Shown in pieces: positions 54,903 to 63,148 of a stretch of 64,000 bases of DNA. The stretch is taken from positions 62,001 to 126,000 of the forward strand of contig CACWXL010000003.1 of NCBI GenBank assembly GCA_902764825.1, written 5' to 3'. A program made the position numbers and the translations under genes. The notes under the pieces were generated by a model that saw nothing but the letters and a program-made list of their open reading frames with translations, was not told the DNA's origin and did no database searches. The DNA comes from Oscillospiraceae bacterium (lineage in GTDB: Bacteria; Bacillota; Clostridia; Saccharofermentanales; Saccharofermentanaceae). Positions within the stretch are counted from its first letter, which is position 1. Each line of letters begins with the position of its first letter.

Positions 54903-55790
54903 ATGATGAATTTAGTAGAAGTTAAATTTCCGGGTCTTGGAATCGACCTGAATGTTAACCCTGTTGCTTTTACCATTGGCAGTATCGAAGTTTACTGGTA
55001 CGGCATTCTGATCGCACTGGCTTTGGTGCTGGCTGTAGTACTTGCGGTTAAGCAGGCTAAGAGTCTGAATTTTCCGGAAGGTCTTGTTTACGATACGATC
55101 CTCATGATAATCCCCTGTGCCATTATCGGTGCCAGATTGTATTTTGTCGCTTGCAATCTTGATTTCTATACCAAGAATCCGCTTGAGATATTCAACTTAA
55201 GGAATGGCGGACTTGCAATCTACGGTGGCGTTATCCTTGTATTTATCGGCGGTCTTGTTATGTGCCGAATCAGGAAGATACCTTTCAGGGAACTTGCAGA
55301 CTACTGTGTTGTATATCTCCCTTTGGGTCAGGCTATCGGCAGATGGGGCAACTTCTTCAACCAGGAGTGCTTCGGTACGAATACGACTCTTCCCTGGGGT
55401 ATGACAAGCTCCACGGTAGAAGCTTATCTTAAGTCCAGCTGTCCTACTCTCGTAGCGACAATGCCGGTTCATCCGACATTCCTTTATGAGTCTTTGGCTG
55501 ACCTTGCGATCTTCTTCATCCTTATGTACATAAGAAAGCATTCCAAGATTCCTTTCGAGACATCCTGCGCTTATTTCGCACTTTACGGAACAGCAAGATT
55601 CTTCATCGAAGGAATGAGAACGGATTCTCTTTATATCGGAAACACGGGCATCAGAACTTCACAGCTCCTGTCACTTATTCTGATCATTGCTGCGCTCCTT
55701 TACATTGCATACGCAAGAGCAAATAAGCTTCAGAAGAGGGGCTTTCCCAAGAAGCTCTATGTCGAATTGACTGAGGAAAAGAAGGGCTGA
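54903..55790 (+). CDS. lgt: Prolipoprotein diacylglyceryl transferase
   Basis: 295 residues with about seven membrane helices. The signature region is IGRWGNFFNQECFG, with conserved HPTFLYES later. It transfers diacylglycerol to the lipobox Cys of lipoproteins such as those encoded at 26907, 44638 and 60856. ATG 54903 and 54906 are both possible starts. It is coupled to the next gene by an ATGA-type overlap. Confidence 0.95.
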   Translation: MMNLVEVKFPGLGIDLNVNPVAFTIGSIEVYWYGILIALALVLAVVLAVKQAKSLNFPEGLVYDTILMIIPCAIIGARLYFVACNLDFYTKNPLEIFNLRNGGLAIYGGVILVFIGGLVMCRIRKIPFRELADYCVVYLPLGQAIGRWGNFFNQECFGTNTTLPWGMTSSTVEAYLKSSCPTLVATMPVHPTFLYESLADLAIFFILMYIRKHSKIPFETSCAYFALYGTARFFIEGMRTDSLYIGNTGIRTSQLLSLILIIAALLYIAYARANKLQKRGFPKKLYVELTEEKKG

Positions 55791-56914
55791 TGAGCAAAGT
55801 AGGTTCCGGCGTTGTAAGACTTCGCGGGAAAGACGGTCTTAAGGCCGTCGACTATTATCTTGTCGTTCCGGTTCTTACCATGACGATAATAGGCCTTTAT
55901 GTTCTTCAGAGAGTTTTGTCCAAAGGCTATGCCGCATATCCCGGAAACTACTACAGACAGATAGTCGCTACCGTAGGCGGCGTTATAGCTGCACTCATAA
56001 TCAGTTTGCTCGATGAACACCTGCTTAAGGTTGTAGGACGGATAATCTATGCGGCTGCATTGTTCCTGCTGATACTTGTTCCCATCGACGGTTATTCACT
56101 TGCCGGCGTCTGGGGCGCCGACTCATGGCTGAAGCTCCCTGTCATCGGTAACTTCCAGCCTTCAGAGCTTGCGAAGATCGGTCTTGTCATGCTCGCGGCA
56201 GATATTTTCGAACAGATGCATAACAAAGAAGTAACCATGCTCAAGGGCTTCGGTAAGATGGCGGCCGTTTATGCACCGCCGATGCTCCTGATCCTCGCGC
56301 AGCCTGACTTCGGTACCGCGATGGTTATCGTATTTACGTTTATCTGCATGCTGTTTGCGTGGGGAGTAAGATACAGATACTTCCTTCTCGCATTCTCATC
56401 CTTTGTCGTTATCGTTGTCCCTTTGGTATGGTCCTTCTATCTGAAGCCTTACCAGAAGGAGAGGATCTTATCCCTCCTGTTCCAGGGCTCGTCACCGCAG
56501 TCTGAGTATAATCTCCAGCAGTCTCAGCTCGCGATAGCATCAGGCGGTCTTTCCGGCAACCACACAGGCATTTTAACGCCGGTTCCGGTTAAGGAATCTG
56601 ACTTTATTTTCGCCGCCATCTCAGAGCACATGGGATTTATCGGAACGACGACGGTTATAATCCTGGCGTTCTTCTTCCTTTGCCGATGCCTTTATGTAGC
56701 TGCGAAGGTCAAGTCAAAATCCTGCTCTTATATGATGACCGGATTTACAGGATATTTCGCATTCCACTTCATCGAGAACATGGGCATGGCAGTAGGTCTT
56801 CTCCCGATCACGGGAATCCCGCTTCCTTTCATGAGCTTGGGAGGCACGGCGATGCTCATTAACTTTATGGCATTCGGAGTAATGCTGAACATTTCGATCA
56901 ACCGAAATATGTAG
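55790..56914 (+). CDS. RodA/FtsW-type peptidoglycan polymerase
   Basis: 374 residues, about ten membrane helices. SEDS features: QPSELAKIGLVML, the catalytic-type Asp in AQPDFGTA and LLPITGIPLPFMSLGGTAML. It polymerises lipid II glycan strands together with a class B penicillin-binding protein. Because ftsI/ftsW-type genes lie in the division cluster, this copy is more likely RodA (elongation). It shares one base with lgt. Confidence 0.92.
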   Translation: MSKVGSGVVRLRGKDGLKAVDYYLVVPVLTMTIIGLYVLQRVLSKGYAAYPGNYYRQIVATVGGVIAALIISLLDEHLLKVVGRIIYAAALFLLILVPIDGYSLAGVWGADSWLKLPVIGNFQPSELAKIGLVMLAADIFEQMHNKEVTMLKGFGKMAAVYAPPMLLILAQPDFGTAMVIVFTFICMLFAWGVRYRYFLLAFSSFVVIVVPLVWSFYLKPYQKERILSLLFQGSSPQSEYNLQQSQLAIASGGLSGNHTGILTPVPVKESDFIFAAISEHMGFIGTTTVIILAFFFLCRCLYVAAKVKSKSCSYMMTGFTGYFAFHFIENMGMAVGLLPITGIPLPFMSLGGTAMLINFMAFGVMLNISINRNM

Positions 56915-56929
56915 TGTCGGAGGCATCTT

Positions 56930-59200
56930 GTGAAGGGTAAATGGAGACAGAATCTTCATATCGAACCTCCTGAAGGATGGATGAACGACCCTAACGGATT
57001 GTGCTTTTTTGACGGCCTTTATCACGTCTATTTCCAGTATTCACCCGGCACTCCCAATGGCGAAAGCGTACGCCGCTGGGGTCACTATGTGAGTACGGAC
57101 CTTCTCTCATGGAAATACAAGGGCATCGTTCTTGATGCCGACATTCCCGAAGACCGTGACGGCGTGTTCTCAGGCTGCGCTCTGCCTTCCAAAGATCACA
57201 TTGATTTCTTCTATACAGGCAACGTCATGGAAGAAGGCGATCACGATTATGTGCTCGAAGGGCGCGGTGCAAATGTCATCCATGTCTCGTCTCCTGACGG
57301 TTTTTCGATGTCCGCGAAAAAGGTCCTTCTCCGGAATTCCGATTATCCTGATTTCTGTTCCTGTCACGTGAGAGATCCCAAGGTGTGGATCGAAGACGGC
57401 ATTTACAAGATTGTATTAGGCGCACGTACAAAAGACGATAAGGGATGCGTGCTTTTGTATGAAGGCAGCAGCATCGGTTCACTTGAATATAAGAAGTGTT
57501 TATCAGCGCCCGATATGGGATTTATGTGGGAATGCCCTGACATGTTCGATATCGGTGGAAAGCGTTTCCTCGCATTCTGTCCGCAGGGAATTCCTCAGGG
57601 AGAATATAAATATCAGAATCTGTTCCAGAGCGGATATTTTACCGTCGACGGTGATGAGCTTTCTGATTTTGAAGAGTTCGATTACGGCTTCGATTTCTAC
57701 GCACCGCAGACATTTGTTGCTCCGGACGGAAGAAGACTTCTTATCGGATGGATGGGAATCGGTGACGGTTCATATACAAATCCGACAACAGAACTTGGCT
57801 GGCAGCATTGTCTTACATTGCCGCGCGAACTGACTGTATCAGAAGACGGCAATATCCTGCAAAATCCCATTCGCGAACTTGATTCTCTGAAGAAGAAAAC
57901 AAAGCCTGTCGAAGGCGAGGCTTGGGAAGGATTGCCTTTCGAAGTCAATGCATCTGAATTTGCAGATAACGTAGCAGTAAGCGTGTCCGGTGCAGAGATC
58001 ACATGGGATAAAGAAAGCGGAGTTTTAAGTCTGCATTTTACAAACGGCGAAGGCTTTGGCAGGAGTGAGAGGAAGATCAGGTTATCTTCGCTTGAATCGC
58101 TGCGTATCATTGCTGATGTATCTTCGCTGGAAATATATATCAACGGCGGCCGCTATGTAATGGGTACAAGATTCTATCCGGAGCACCGCCAGGTAAAGGT
58201 CGCAGTTAACGGAGCTTGCGCTTCTGTCAGCACATTAAGACTTAACGACACGCTCGTTGCGATTGGTGAAGCTCTTATAGATTTCATTCCCGACAGGAAG
58301 GCTTGTGAATTCTACGAAGTAGGTTCATTCTCTCCTGCGACAGGCGGAGCACCCGCAAATGTCTGCGGAGCCTTTTCGAAGCTCGGCGGCAAATCACGTA
58401 TGATCACCCAGCTTGGCCGTGATCCTTTCGGTGACGTCATTACAAGGACTTTGAACGAAGCAGGTGTCGATACTTCCTGTATCTCATATACGTCTGAAGC
58501 AAATACTGCGCTCGCATTCGTAAGCCAAACGGCTGACGGCAAGAGCACATATTCTTTCTACAGGAATCCTTCCGCGGACATGCTTTTCGATCCTTCAGCC
58601 ATCACGGCAGAGATGTTCGATGATTGCTATGCGCTCCATTTCTGCAGCGTTTCTTTGGGCGACTTCCCGATGAAGGACGCTCACCGCGCTGCGATCACAA
58701 TTGCGAGAAGACAGGGCGCGATCGTCAGCTTCGATCCTAATCTCCGCTTCATGCTCTGGGACGACAAAGATGCGTTAAAGCGTGTCATCTGGGAATTCAT
58801 CCCTGACTGCGACATCGTAAAGATCTCTGATGAAGAACTGGAGTTCATTACAGGATGTTCTGATATCGGTGAGGCGCTTCCGCTTTTGTTCGTCGGAAGT
58901 GTAAAGCTTGTTATCCTGACCAAAGGAAAGGACGGCGCTGACTGCTACAGCAGCTTGGGCTGTGTGTCTTCTGCAAGCACTAAGGTTACGGCTGTTGATA
59001 CCACCGGCGCAGGCGACGGCTTCATCGGTTCATTCCTGTGGAAGTTAAGATCTCTTGGTATCGGCAAGGAAAATCTCGGTGAGTGTCCTCTGGCGGTCAT
59101 TAAAGAGTGCCTGGACTTTGCCAACCGCTTCTGTGCGGTAAGCGTCCAGAGAAAAGGCGCGATACCTTCGTATCCTGATTTGAAGGAAATGAATAATTAA
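56930..59200 (+). CDS. Fused GH32 beta-fructosidase and PfkB fructokinase
   Basis: 756 residues from GTG 56930 behind GGAGG, with no signal peptide, so intracellular. Residues 1-440 are a GH32 enzyme: nucleophile Asp20 in GWMNDPNG, HVRDP (146-150) and the acid Glu201 in WECPD. Residues 441-756 are a PfkB sugar kinase: VAIGEALIDFIPD (443-455), GGAPANV (472-478), base Asp696 in DTTGAGDGF. The kinase begins directly after the GH32 beta-sandwich with no linker. Expected function: sucrose (or sucrose-6-phosphate/oligofructose) hydrolysis and phosphorylation of the released fructose to fructose-6-phosphate. No sucrose PTS or regulator lies nearby. Confidence 0.94.
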   Translation: MKGKWRQNLHIEPPEGWMNDPNGLCFFDGLYHVYFQYSPGTPNGESVRRWGHYVSTDLLSWKYKGIVLDADIPEDRDGVFSGCALPSKDHIDFFYTGNVMEEGDHDYVLEGRGANVIHVSSPDGFSMSAKKVLLRNSDYPDFCSCHVRDPKVWIEDGIYKIVLGARTKDDKGCVLLYEGSSIGSLEYKKCLSAPDMGFMWECPDMFDIGGKRFLAFCPQGIPQGEYKYQNLFQSGYFTVDGDELSDFEEFDYGFDFYAPQTFVAPDGRRLLIGWMGIGDGSYTNPTTELGWQHCLTLPRELTVSEDGNILQNPIRELDSLKKKTKPVEGEAWEGLPFEVNASEFADNVAVSVSGAEITWDKESGVLSLHFTNGEGFGRSERKIRLSSLESLRIIADVSSLEIYINGGRYVMGTRFYPEHRQVKVAVNGACASVSTLRLNDTLVAIGEALIDFIPDRKACEFYEVGSFSPATGGAPANVCGAFSKLGGKSRMITQLGRDPFGDVITRTLNEAGVDTSCISYTSEANTALAFVSQTADGKSTYSFYRNPSADMLFDPSAITAEMFDDCYALHFCSVSLGDFPMKDAHRAAITIARRQGAIVSFDPNLRFMLWDDKDALKRVIWEFIPDCDIVKISDEELEFITGCSDIGEALPLLFVGSVKLVILTKGKDGADCYSSLGCVSSASTKVTAVDTTGAGDGFIGSFLWKLRSLGIGKENLGECPLAVIKECLDFANRFCAVSVQRKGAIPSYPDLKEMNN

Positions 59201-59259
59201 TCCCTGTTGTCATATTCGCCTCCCAAAGTTGTCTATAATAAGTGAAGGAGGCAATCAGC

Positions 59260-59820
59260 ATGACTGATGAAGGTATCGTAAATCTATATTGGGACCGCAA
59301 TGAAGCTGCCATAACTGAGACGGATCTGAAGTATGGCAGGTACTGCTTCTCGATCTCATATAATATTCTCTCCAACAAAGAGGATTCTGATGAGTGTGTT
59401 AATGACACTTATAATGCTGCCTGGAATTCAATGCCTCCGCAAAGGCCTGTTATCCTGTCGGCATTCTTGGGGAAGATAGTAAGGAATATCTCGCTTAACA
59501 GATATAAGGAAATCACTGCTCAAAAGCGCGGCGGCAATCAGATGGAACTTATACTTGATGAGCTCGGCGAGATAGCTTCAGATATGCCCGGTCCTGATGA
59601 CAGAGTAATACAGACGCAGCTGGTAAAGGCGATCAACGAATTCCTTACAGGACTGCCGGCTGAAAAGAGGATCATGTTCGTACGCCGTTACTGGTATGCG
59701 GATGATATAGGAGCGATCGCGAAAAGAATGGGGATGAGCGCGAATAATGTGTCAGTGGAGATCCGCCGCGTCAGGCTTAAGCTCCGCGGCTATCTTATCG
59801 AAAGGGGGTTCGATGTATGA
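59260..59820 (+). CDS. ECF-type RNA polymerase sigma factor
   Basis: 186 residues from ATG 59260 behind AAGGAGG (59245-59251). Region 2 (YCFSISYNILSNKEDSDECV, NDTYNAAWNSMPPQRP) and region 4 (FLTGLPAEKRIMFVRRYWYA, MGMSANNVSVEIRRVRLKL) are clear. It overlaps the next gene by four bases, so the two are coupled. A TATAAT lies at 59234. Confidence 0.9.
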   Translation: MTDEGIVNLYWDRNEAAITETDLKYGRYCFSISYNILSNKEDSDECVNDTYNAAWNSMPPQRPVILSAFLGKIVRNISLNRYKEITAQKRGGNQMELILDELGEIASDMPGPDDRVIQTQLVKAINEFLTGLPAEKRIMFVRRYWYADDIGAIAKRMGMSANNVSVEIRRVRLKLRGYLIERGFDV

Positions 59821-60839
59821 GAAAAGAAGACTTTTTCAGAACGCTCGAAAATATAGACGATAACTATATCAGCGAGGCGGAAAACTACAAGACCCCTAAG
59901 ATCAGCAGCAAGTTAATGACGTATATAGGGATTGCGGCTTCGCTCCTTATGGTTGCCGGAGTCATTGGCCTGGCCCTGTATATGAATAACAACAGCGCCG
60001 TGATCGAAATGTCTGATGTGGAAACGCAGCTGGTTCCTACCAATGTGGGGATCGATCCGACAGGGGTTGTCTCAACATCTAATGAAACGTTTAAAGATCC
60101 GACTGATAAGATGAGCATGATCCACGCTGTGGGAACAGATATACCTGAGGATACTGTTGTCGTATATTTAAGACTTTCAAGCTCTGCTTATCTTAACGGT
60201 GAGATGGGCTGGTACGCGCCCGAGAATCAGGACGAGTGGAAGAAAGCAATAGATGATGCAGTAAGCCGTGCTCAAGATAAAGAAGGAGCTCTTCCTGCTG
60301 CTGATGCGGTGCCTATCAGCGTAAGCTGGTTCCATAAGGGCTATTGGGAGAATAACGGCAGTTCTGATTATTGGGAACTGGCAAAAGACGGATCGCTTTG
60401 GGGCTATCGTGAGCCTAATGATGTGCCGTTTTCCAAGCACTATATTGCTCCTGAGGATGCTAAAGAACTTGCTGCGCTGCTGAGGCAGGTTTATGACTTC
60501 TTCGGGATCAACCCGATAGGTCCTGAGGAGATTACTGATATCACATCTGCGGAATTAACCGTAAAGGGCAAGACTTATACATTAGATGATAAGACAAAGC
60601 TTGAGTATCTTGAAAAGACTTTGAGAAACGCTAAGCCGAACGGTGCTTCAGGCTGTCCGTGGGCAACTCTTAAGATGACAAGGAAAGACGGGACCGTTAT
60701 CACTATCTCGCTTGCCTGCGACGGCTGCGCCGTGTGGAATTCTGACGGAATGCATTATAAATATGGCAATTCGGATACAACTGAAAGTGTATATGCTTTG
60801 TTCGGGATCGACCTGTCAAAGCTTCATATGAGTAATTAA
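59817..60839 (+). CDS. Single-pass membrane protein, probable anti-sigma factor
   Basis: 340 residues. About 35 cytoplasmic residues (MRKEDFFRTLENIDDNYISE) precede one membrane helix (MTYIGIAASLLMVAGVIGLA) and a large outer domain without a known motif. The topology and the four-base overlap with the sigma gene fit an anti-sigma factor. The cytoplasmic part is short and has no zinc-binding HxxxCxxC, so this remains inference. Confidence 0.65.
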   Translation: MRKEDFFRTLENIDDNYISEAENYKTPKISSKLMTYIGIAASLLMVAGVIGLALYMNNNSAVIEMSDVETQLVPTNVGIDPTGVVSTSNETFKDPTDKMSMIHAVGTDIPEDTVVVYLRLSSSAYLNGEMGWYAPENQDEWKKAIDDAVSRAQDKEGALPAADAVPISVSWFHKGYWENNGSSDYWELAKDGSLWGYREPNDVPFSKHYIAPEDAKELAALLRQVYDFFGINPIGPEEITDITSAELTVKGKTYTLDDKTKLEYLEKTLRNAKPNGASGCPWATLKMTRKDGTVITISLACDGCAVWNSDGMHYKYGNSDTTESVYALFGIDLSKLHMSN

Positions 60840-60855
60840 GAAAGGAGCTGATGTT

Positions 60856-61350
60856 ATGAGACGTTTAATATCGATTATTTCTATTCTTCTGACCGCATGT
60901 CTCATGCTCTGTTCCTGCGGCAAGGTTAACGGCTATAACAAAAAGTATCTCGTCCCCGTAAATGATAATGCCGGCAATGACAGCATTCTTGCATATGTTG
61001 TCGATTATAACGGGGGCAAGGATATTACCGTAAAGATAAAGAATAATACTGATAAAGTGTTCGCTTACGGCGAGTACTATACGATCCAGGTGTTTATCGA
61101 AGGTGTCTGGTATTACGTGCCTTATACTGCCGAGAATGTAGTCCATGATCTTGCGCACGAACTGCAGCCGGGGCAGGCTTACACACAGACATACAGTCTT
61201 TATCCTTATGGCGGCAAGCTTAATCCCGGTCATTACAGGATCGCGTGCTGTGATATCGGTGACGGCAGCAACATCTATTACGCGGAATTCGATGTCATGG
61301 CGGATATGAGCCTTAAGTGGGAGATCGTTGAGCCGACTGTCGCGGGATAA
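60856..61350 (+). CDS. Lipoprotein with Ig-like (Big_14-type) domain
   Basis: 164 residues. Lipoprotein signal with lipobox LCSC, then a beta-rich domain: VKIKNNTDKVFAYGEYYTIQ, EGVWYYVPY, ELQPGQAYTQ, LNPGHYRI. This resembles bacterial Ig-like domains often linked to stress-sensing operons. It ends the sigma/anti-sigma set; a terminator follows. Role unknown. Confidence 0.72.
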   Translation: MRRLISIISILLTACLMLCSCGKVNGYNKKYLVPVNDNAGNDSILAYVVDYNGGKDITVKIKNNTDKVFAYGEYYTIQVFIEGVWYYVPYTAENVVHDLAHELQPGQAYTQTYSLYPYGGKLNPGHYRIACCDIGDGSNIYYAEFDVMADMSLKWEIVEPTVAG

Positions 61351-61370
61351 TAAGCAATATATTTAATTAT

Positions 61371-61399
61371 AAAAAGACGGGTTCAGGCCCGTCTTTTTT
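61371..61399 (+). terminator. Terminator of the sigma factor operon
   Basis: AAAAAGACGGG (61371-61381) with CCCGTC (61388-61393) followed by six T, giving an extended A/T-flanked stem. Confidence 0.92.
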
Positions 61400-61427
61400 G
61401 TTTTCGGAGGTCTCGAAAATGTAATGT

Positions 61428-61519
61428 GGCAGGCCTTTGGGAAATTTAAGGCAATTTCGTTTTGAAATGCCCATAAAAGGCTTGGTTTTTCAGAGATAAA
61501 ACCCCGTAAAACGCCTGCC
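61428..61519 (+). ncRNA. Candidate multi-branched structured RNA
   Basis: In the 388-bp gap between 61350 and mraZ. GGCAGGC (61428-61434) pairs with GCCTGCC (61513-61519). Inside, GGCAATTTC (61450-61458)/GAAATGCC (61464-61471) makes an eight-pair hairpin with one bulged A, and GGTTTT (61484-61489)/AAAACC (61498-61503) makes another. The three helices nest as a multiloop. No promoter specific to it is obvious and no class is recognised. The remaining gap (61520-61595) shows nothing but A-rich sequence. Confidence 0.35.
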
Positions 61520-61595
61520 GTTGAGGGATTGTGCATGAACGGGAAAGGGGTAGAAAAAATATTTAACAAATTTCCAAAAAATTACAAAAACCCCC

Positions 61596-61624
61596 TTGCG
61601 TTAAAAAAAGATTACGAATAGAAT
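61596..61624 (+). promoter_or_regulatory. Promoter of the mraZ division cluster
   Basis: TTGCGT (61596-61601), 17 bp, TAGAAT (61619-61624). Start near 61631, immediately before the MraZ boxes. Confidence 0.7.
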
Positions 61625-61632
61625 ACAGATGT

Positions 61633-61678
61633 GTGGTGATTTGGGGAGATAATTCCCATTCTGGTGGAGGAAAGTGGC
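61633..61678 (+). promoter_or_regulatory. MraZ-type operator boxes
   Basis: GTGGT (61633-61637), GGGGA (61643-61647), GTGGA (61664-61668) and GTGGC (61674-61678). Box starts are 10, 21 and 10 bp apart, so all face one side of the helix. MraZ binds tandem G-rich pentamers of this kind with 5-bp gaps upstream of its own gene. Here the boxes begin at about +3, so binding would block early elongation or initiation. Confidence 0.6.
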
Positions 61679-61742
61679 TCAAATTGAAGCTGCGGCCCCC
61701 ACTTTAGCACAAAATCAAGTAAAAACGAAAGACTCAGAATGA
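61674..61742 (+). CDS. Putative 22-codon leader peptide overlapping mraZ
   Basis: GTG at 61674 opens a frame MAQIEAAAPTLAQNQVKTKD-Ser-Glu that ends at TGA 61740-61742, overlapping the mraZ ATG (61739) as ATGA. GGAGG (61666-61670) lies upstream, but only three bases from the GTG, which is close. mraZ itself has no Shine-Dalgarno, so reinitiation from this frame could supply its translation. Evidence is position and overlap only. Confidence 0.35.
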   Translation: MAQIEAAAPTLAQNQVKTKDSE

Positions 61743-62170
61743 GAGACATTAAGAAAGTAGACGCTAAGGGGAGATTTTTTATCCCTGCAAAGCAAAAGGA
61801 ATTGCTTGGCGAAGAGGTTGTAGTAACAAACAGCCTCGATGTCGGCTATTTGTGCGTTTACTCGAAGGATCATTTTGAGAACGTGGTTAAGACACAGCTC
61901 GCAAAGCTCAATACCATGGACGCCAACGCCCGTAAGATCAAGAGAGCGATCATCGGTGAGGCTTGTGAAGTAAGCGTCGATTCCCAGGGCAGGATCTCTG
62001 TTAACAGTGAGCTTTGGGACAGGATCGGTGCAAAGCCCGGAGATGAGATCTGTGTATTTAACGACGACGGTAAGCTGGACATCTGCACTAAGAGTTTCTA
62101 TGACAATGAGGATCATGACCTCAGCAGCATAGAAGGATTGGAGACGAAGTATTATGTTGAAGGTCTCTGA
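61739..62170 (+). CDS. mraZ: Transcriptional regulator MraZ
   Basis: 143 residues. Two AbrB-like halves each carry the family motif: VDAKGRFFIPAK (residues 7-18) and VDSQGRISVNSEL (about 79-91). MraZ binds its own promoter as a ring-shaped oligomer and represses the division/wall cluster. The N-terminus is a few residues shorter than usual. No ribosome site precedes ATG 61739, and no other start exists in frame after the stop at 61685. It overlaps rsmH by 17 bases. Confidence 0.93.
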   Translation: MRDIKKVDAKGRFFIPAKQKELLGEEVVVTNSLDVGYLCVYSKDHFENVVKTQLAKLNTMDANARKIKRAIIGEACEVSVDSQGRISVNSELWDRIGAKPGDEICVFNDDGKLDICTKSFYDNEDHDLSSIEGLETKYYVEGL

Positions 62171-63122
62171 TTTTGATCACATTCCTGTTCTTCTTTACCA
62201 GACGGTTGATGCGCTTAACGTCAGACCGGGCGGTATCTACGTCGACTGTACTGCAGGCGGCGGTTCACACAGCGCCGAGATCGCAAGAAGAATGAAGGGA
62301 CAGGGGATCCTTGTATCGATCGATAAGGACGGAGCAGCTCTTGCCGCATGCATGGAGCGCAAGGATGCTTTTGCAGGTATCGACTGGATGCCCGTTAAAT
62401 CTGACTATAAAGATATAGATGACATTATAAGAAGCCTTAAGATCGGCAAGGTCGACGGCATCATGGCAGACTTGGGTGTTTCTTCATATCAGCTTGATAC
62501 AGCAGAAAGAGGCTTCTCTTATATGAAGAACGGCCCTCTGGATATGAGAATGGACCCTGATGAATGGCTTACGGCAGCAGAGGTCGTAAACAGGTATTCA
62601 AGAGATGAATTAGAGAGGATCTTCAGGGAATACGGCGAAGAACATCATGCGGGAAGAATCGCTGACGGTATCGTCGAGAGAAGAAGAACAAAGCCTTTCA
62701 CAAGGACCACGGAACTTGCGCAGGCTATAAAGGATTATATGCCGGGTCACGGCAGAGGTGAGGACCAGCATCCTGCAAAGAGATGCTTCCAGGCAATAAG
62801 GATCGAAGTCAATCACGAGCTTGACGGTCTGGAGTCACTTTTGAACGACGGAATCAGAAAGCTCAAACCGGGCGGAAGATTTGCGGTCATCTCCTTCCAT
62901 TCTTTGGAGGACCGCATCGTAAAAGAAGCGTTCAGAAGGGCAGAGAATCCCTGCACGTGTCCTCGTGACTTCCCCGTCTGCGTTTGCGGAAAGAAGTCGC
63001 TCGGTACGGTGATAACGAAGAAACCGATCGAACCGACGGATGAGGAAGTTGAGATCAATCCGAGATCCAGAAGCTCGAAGCTCAGAGTGTTTGAGAGGAA
63101 CGATAACGAGCAATACAACTAA
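62154..63122 (+). CDS. rsmH: 16S rRNA (cytosine(1402)-N4)-methyltransferase
   Basis: 322 residues, normal length. SAM site YVDCTAGGGSHSAEIARR; MADLGVSSYQLD and RGFSYMKNGPLDMRMD; late SFHSLEDRIVK. It methylates C1402 near the decoding centre. The ATG lies inside mraZ behind GGAGA. Second gene of the dcw cluster. Confidence 0.97.
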   Translation: MLKVSDFDHIPVLLYQTVDALNVRPGGIYVDCTAGGGSHSAEIARRMKGQGILVSIDKDGAALAACMERKDAFAGIDWMPVKSDYKDIDDIIRSLKIGKVDGIMADLGVSSYQLDTAERGFSYMKNGPLDMRMDPDEWLTAAEVVNRYSRDELERIFREYGEEHHAGRIADGIVERRRTKPFTRTTELAQAIKDYMPGHGRGEDQHPAKRCFQAIRIEVNHELDGLESLLNDGIRKLKPGGRFAVISFHSLEDRIVKEAFRRAENPCTCPRDFPVCVCGKKSLGTVITKKPIEPTDEEVEINPRSRSSKLRVFERNDNEQYN

Positions 63123-63148
63123 GAATTAAGTAAAGGTAAGAATCAGTA

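Noticed and set aside
61363..61569. 68-residue minus-strand frame in the gap before mraZ
   Set aside because: No ribosome site, it overlaps the terminator and the folded-RNA candidate, and I recognise no family; kept as non-coding for now.
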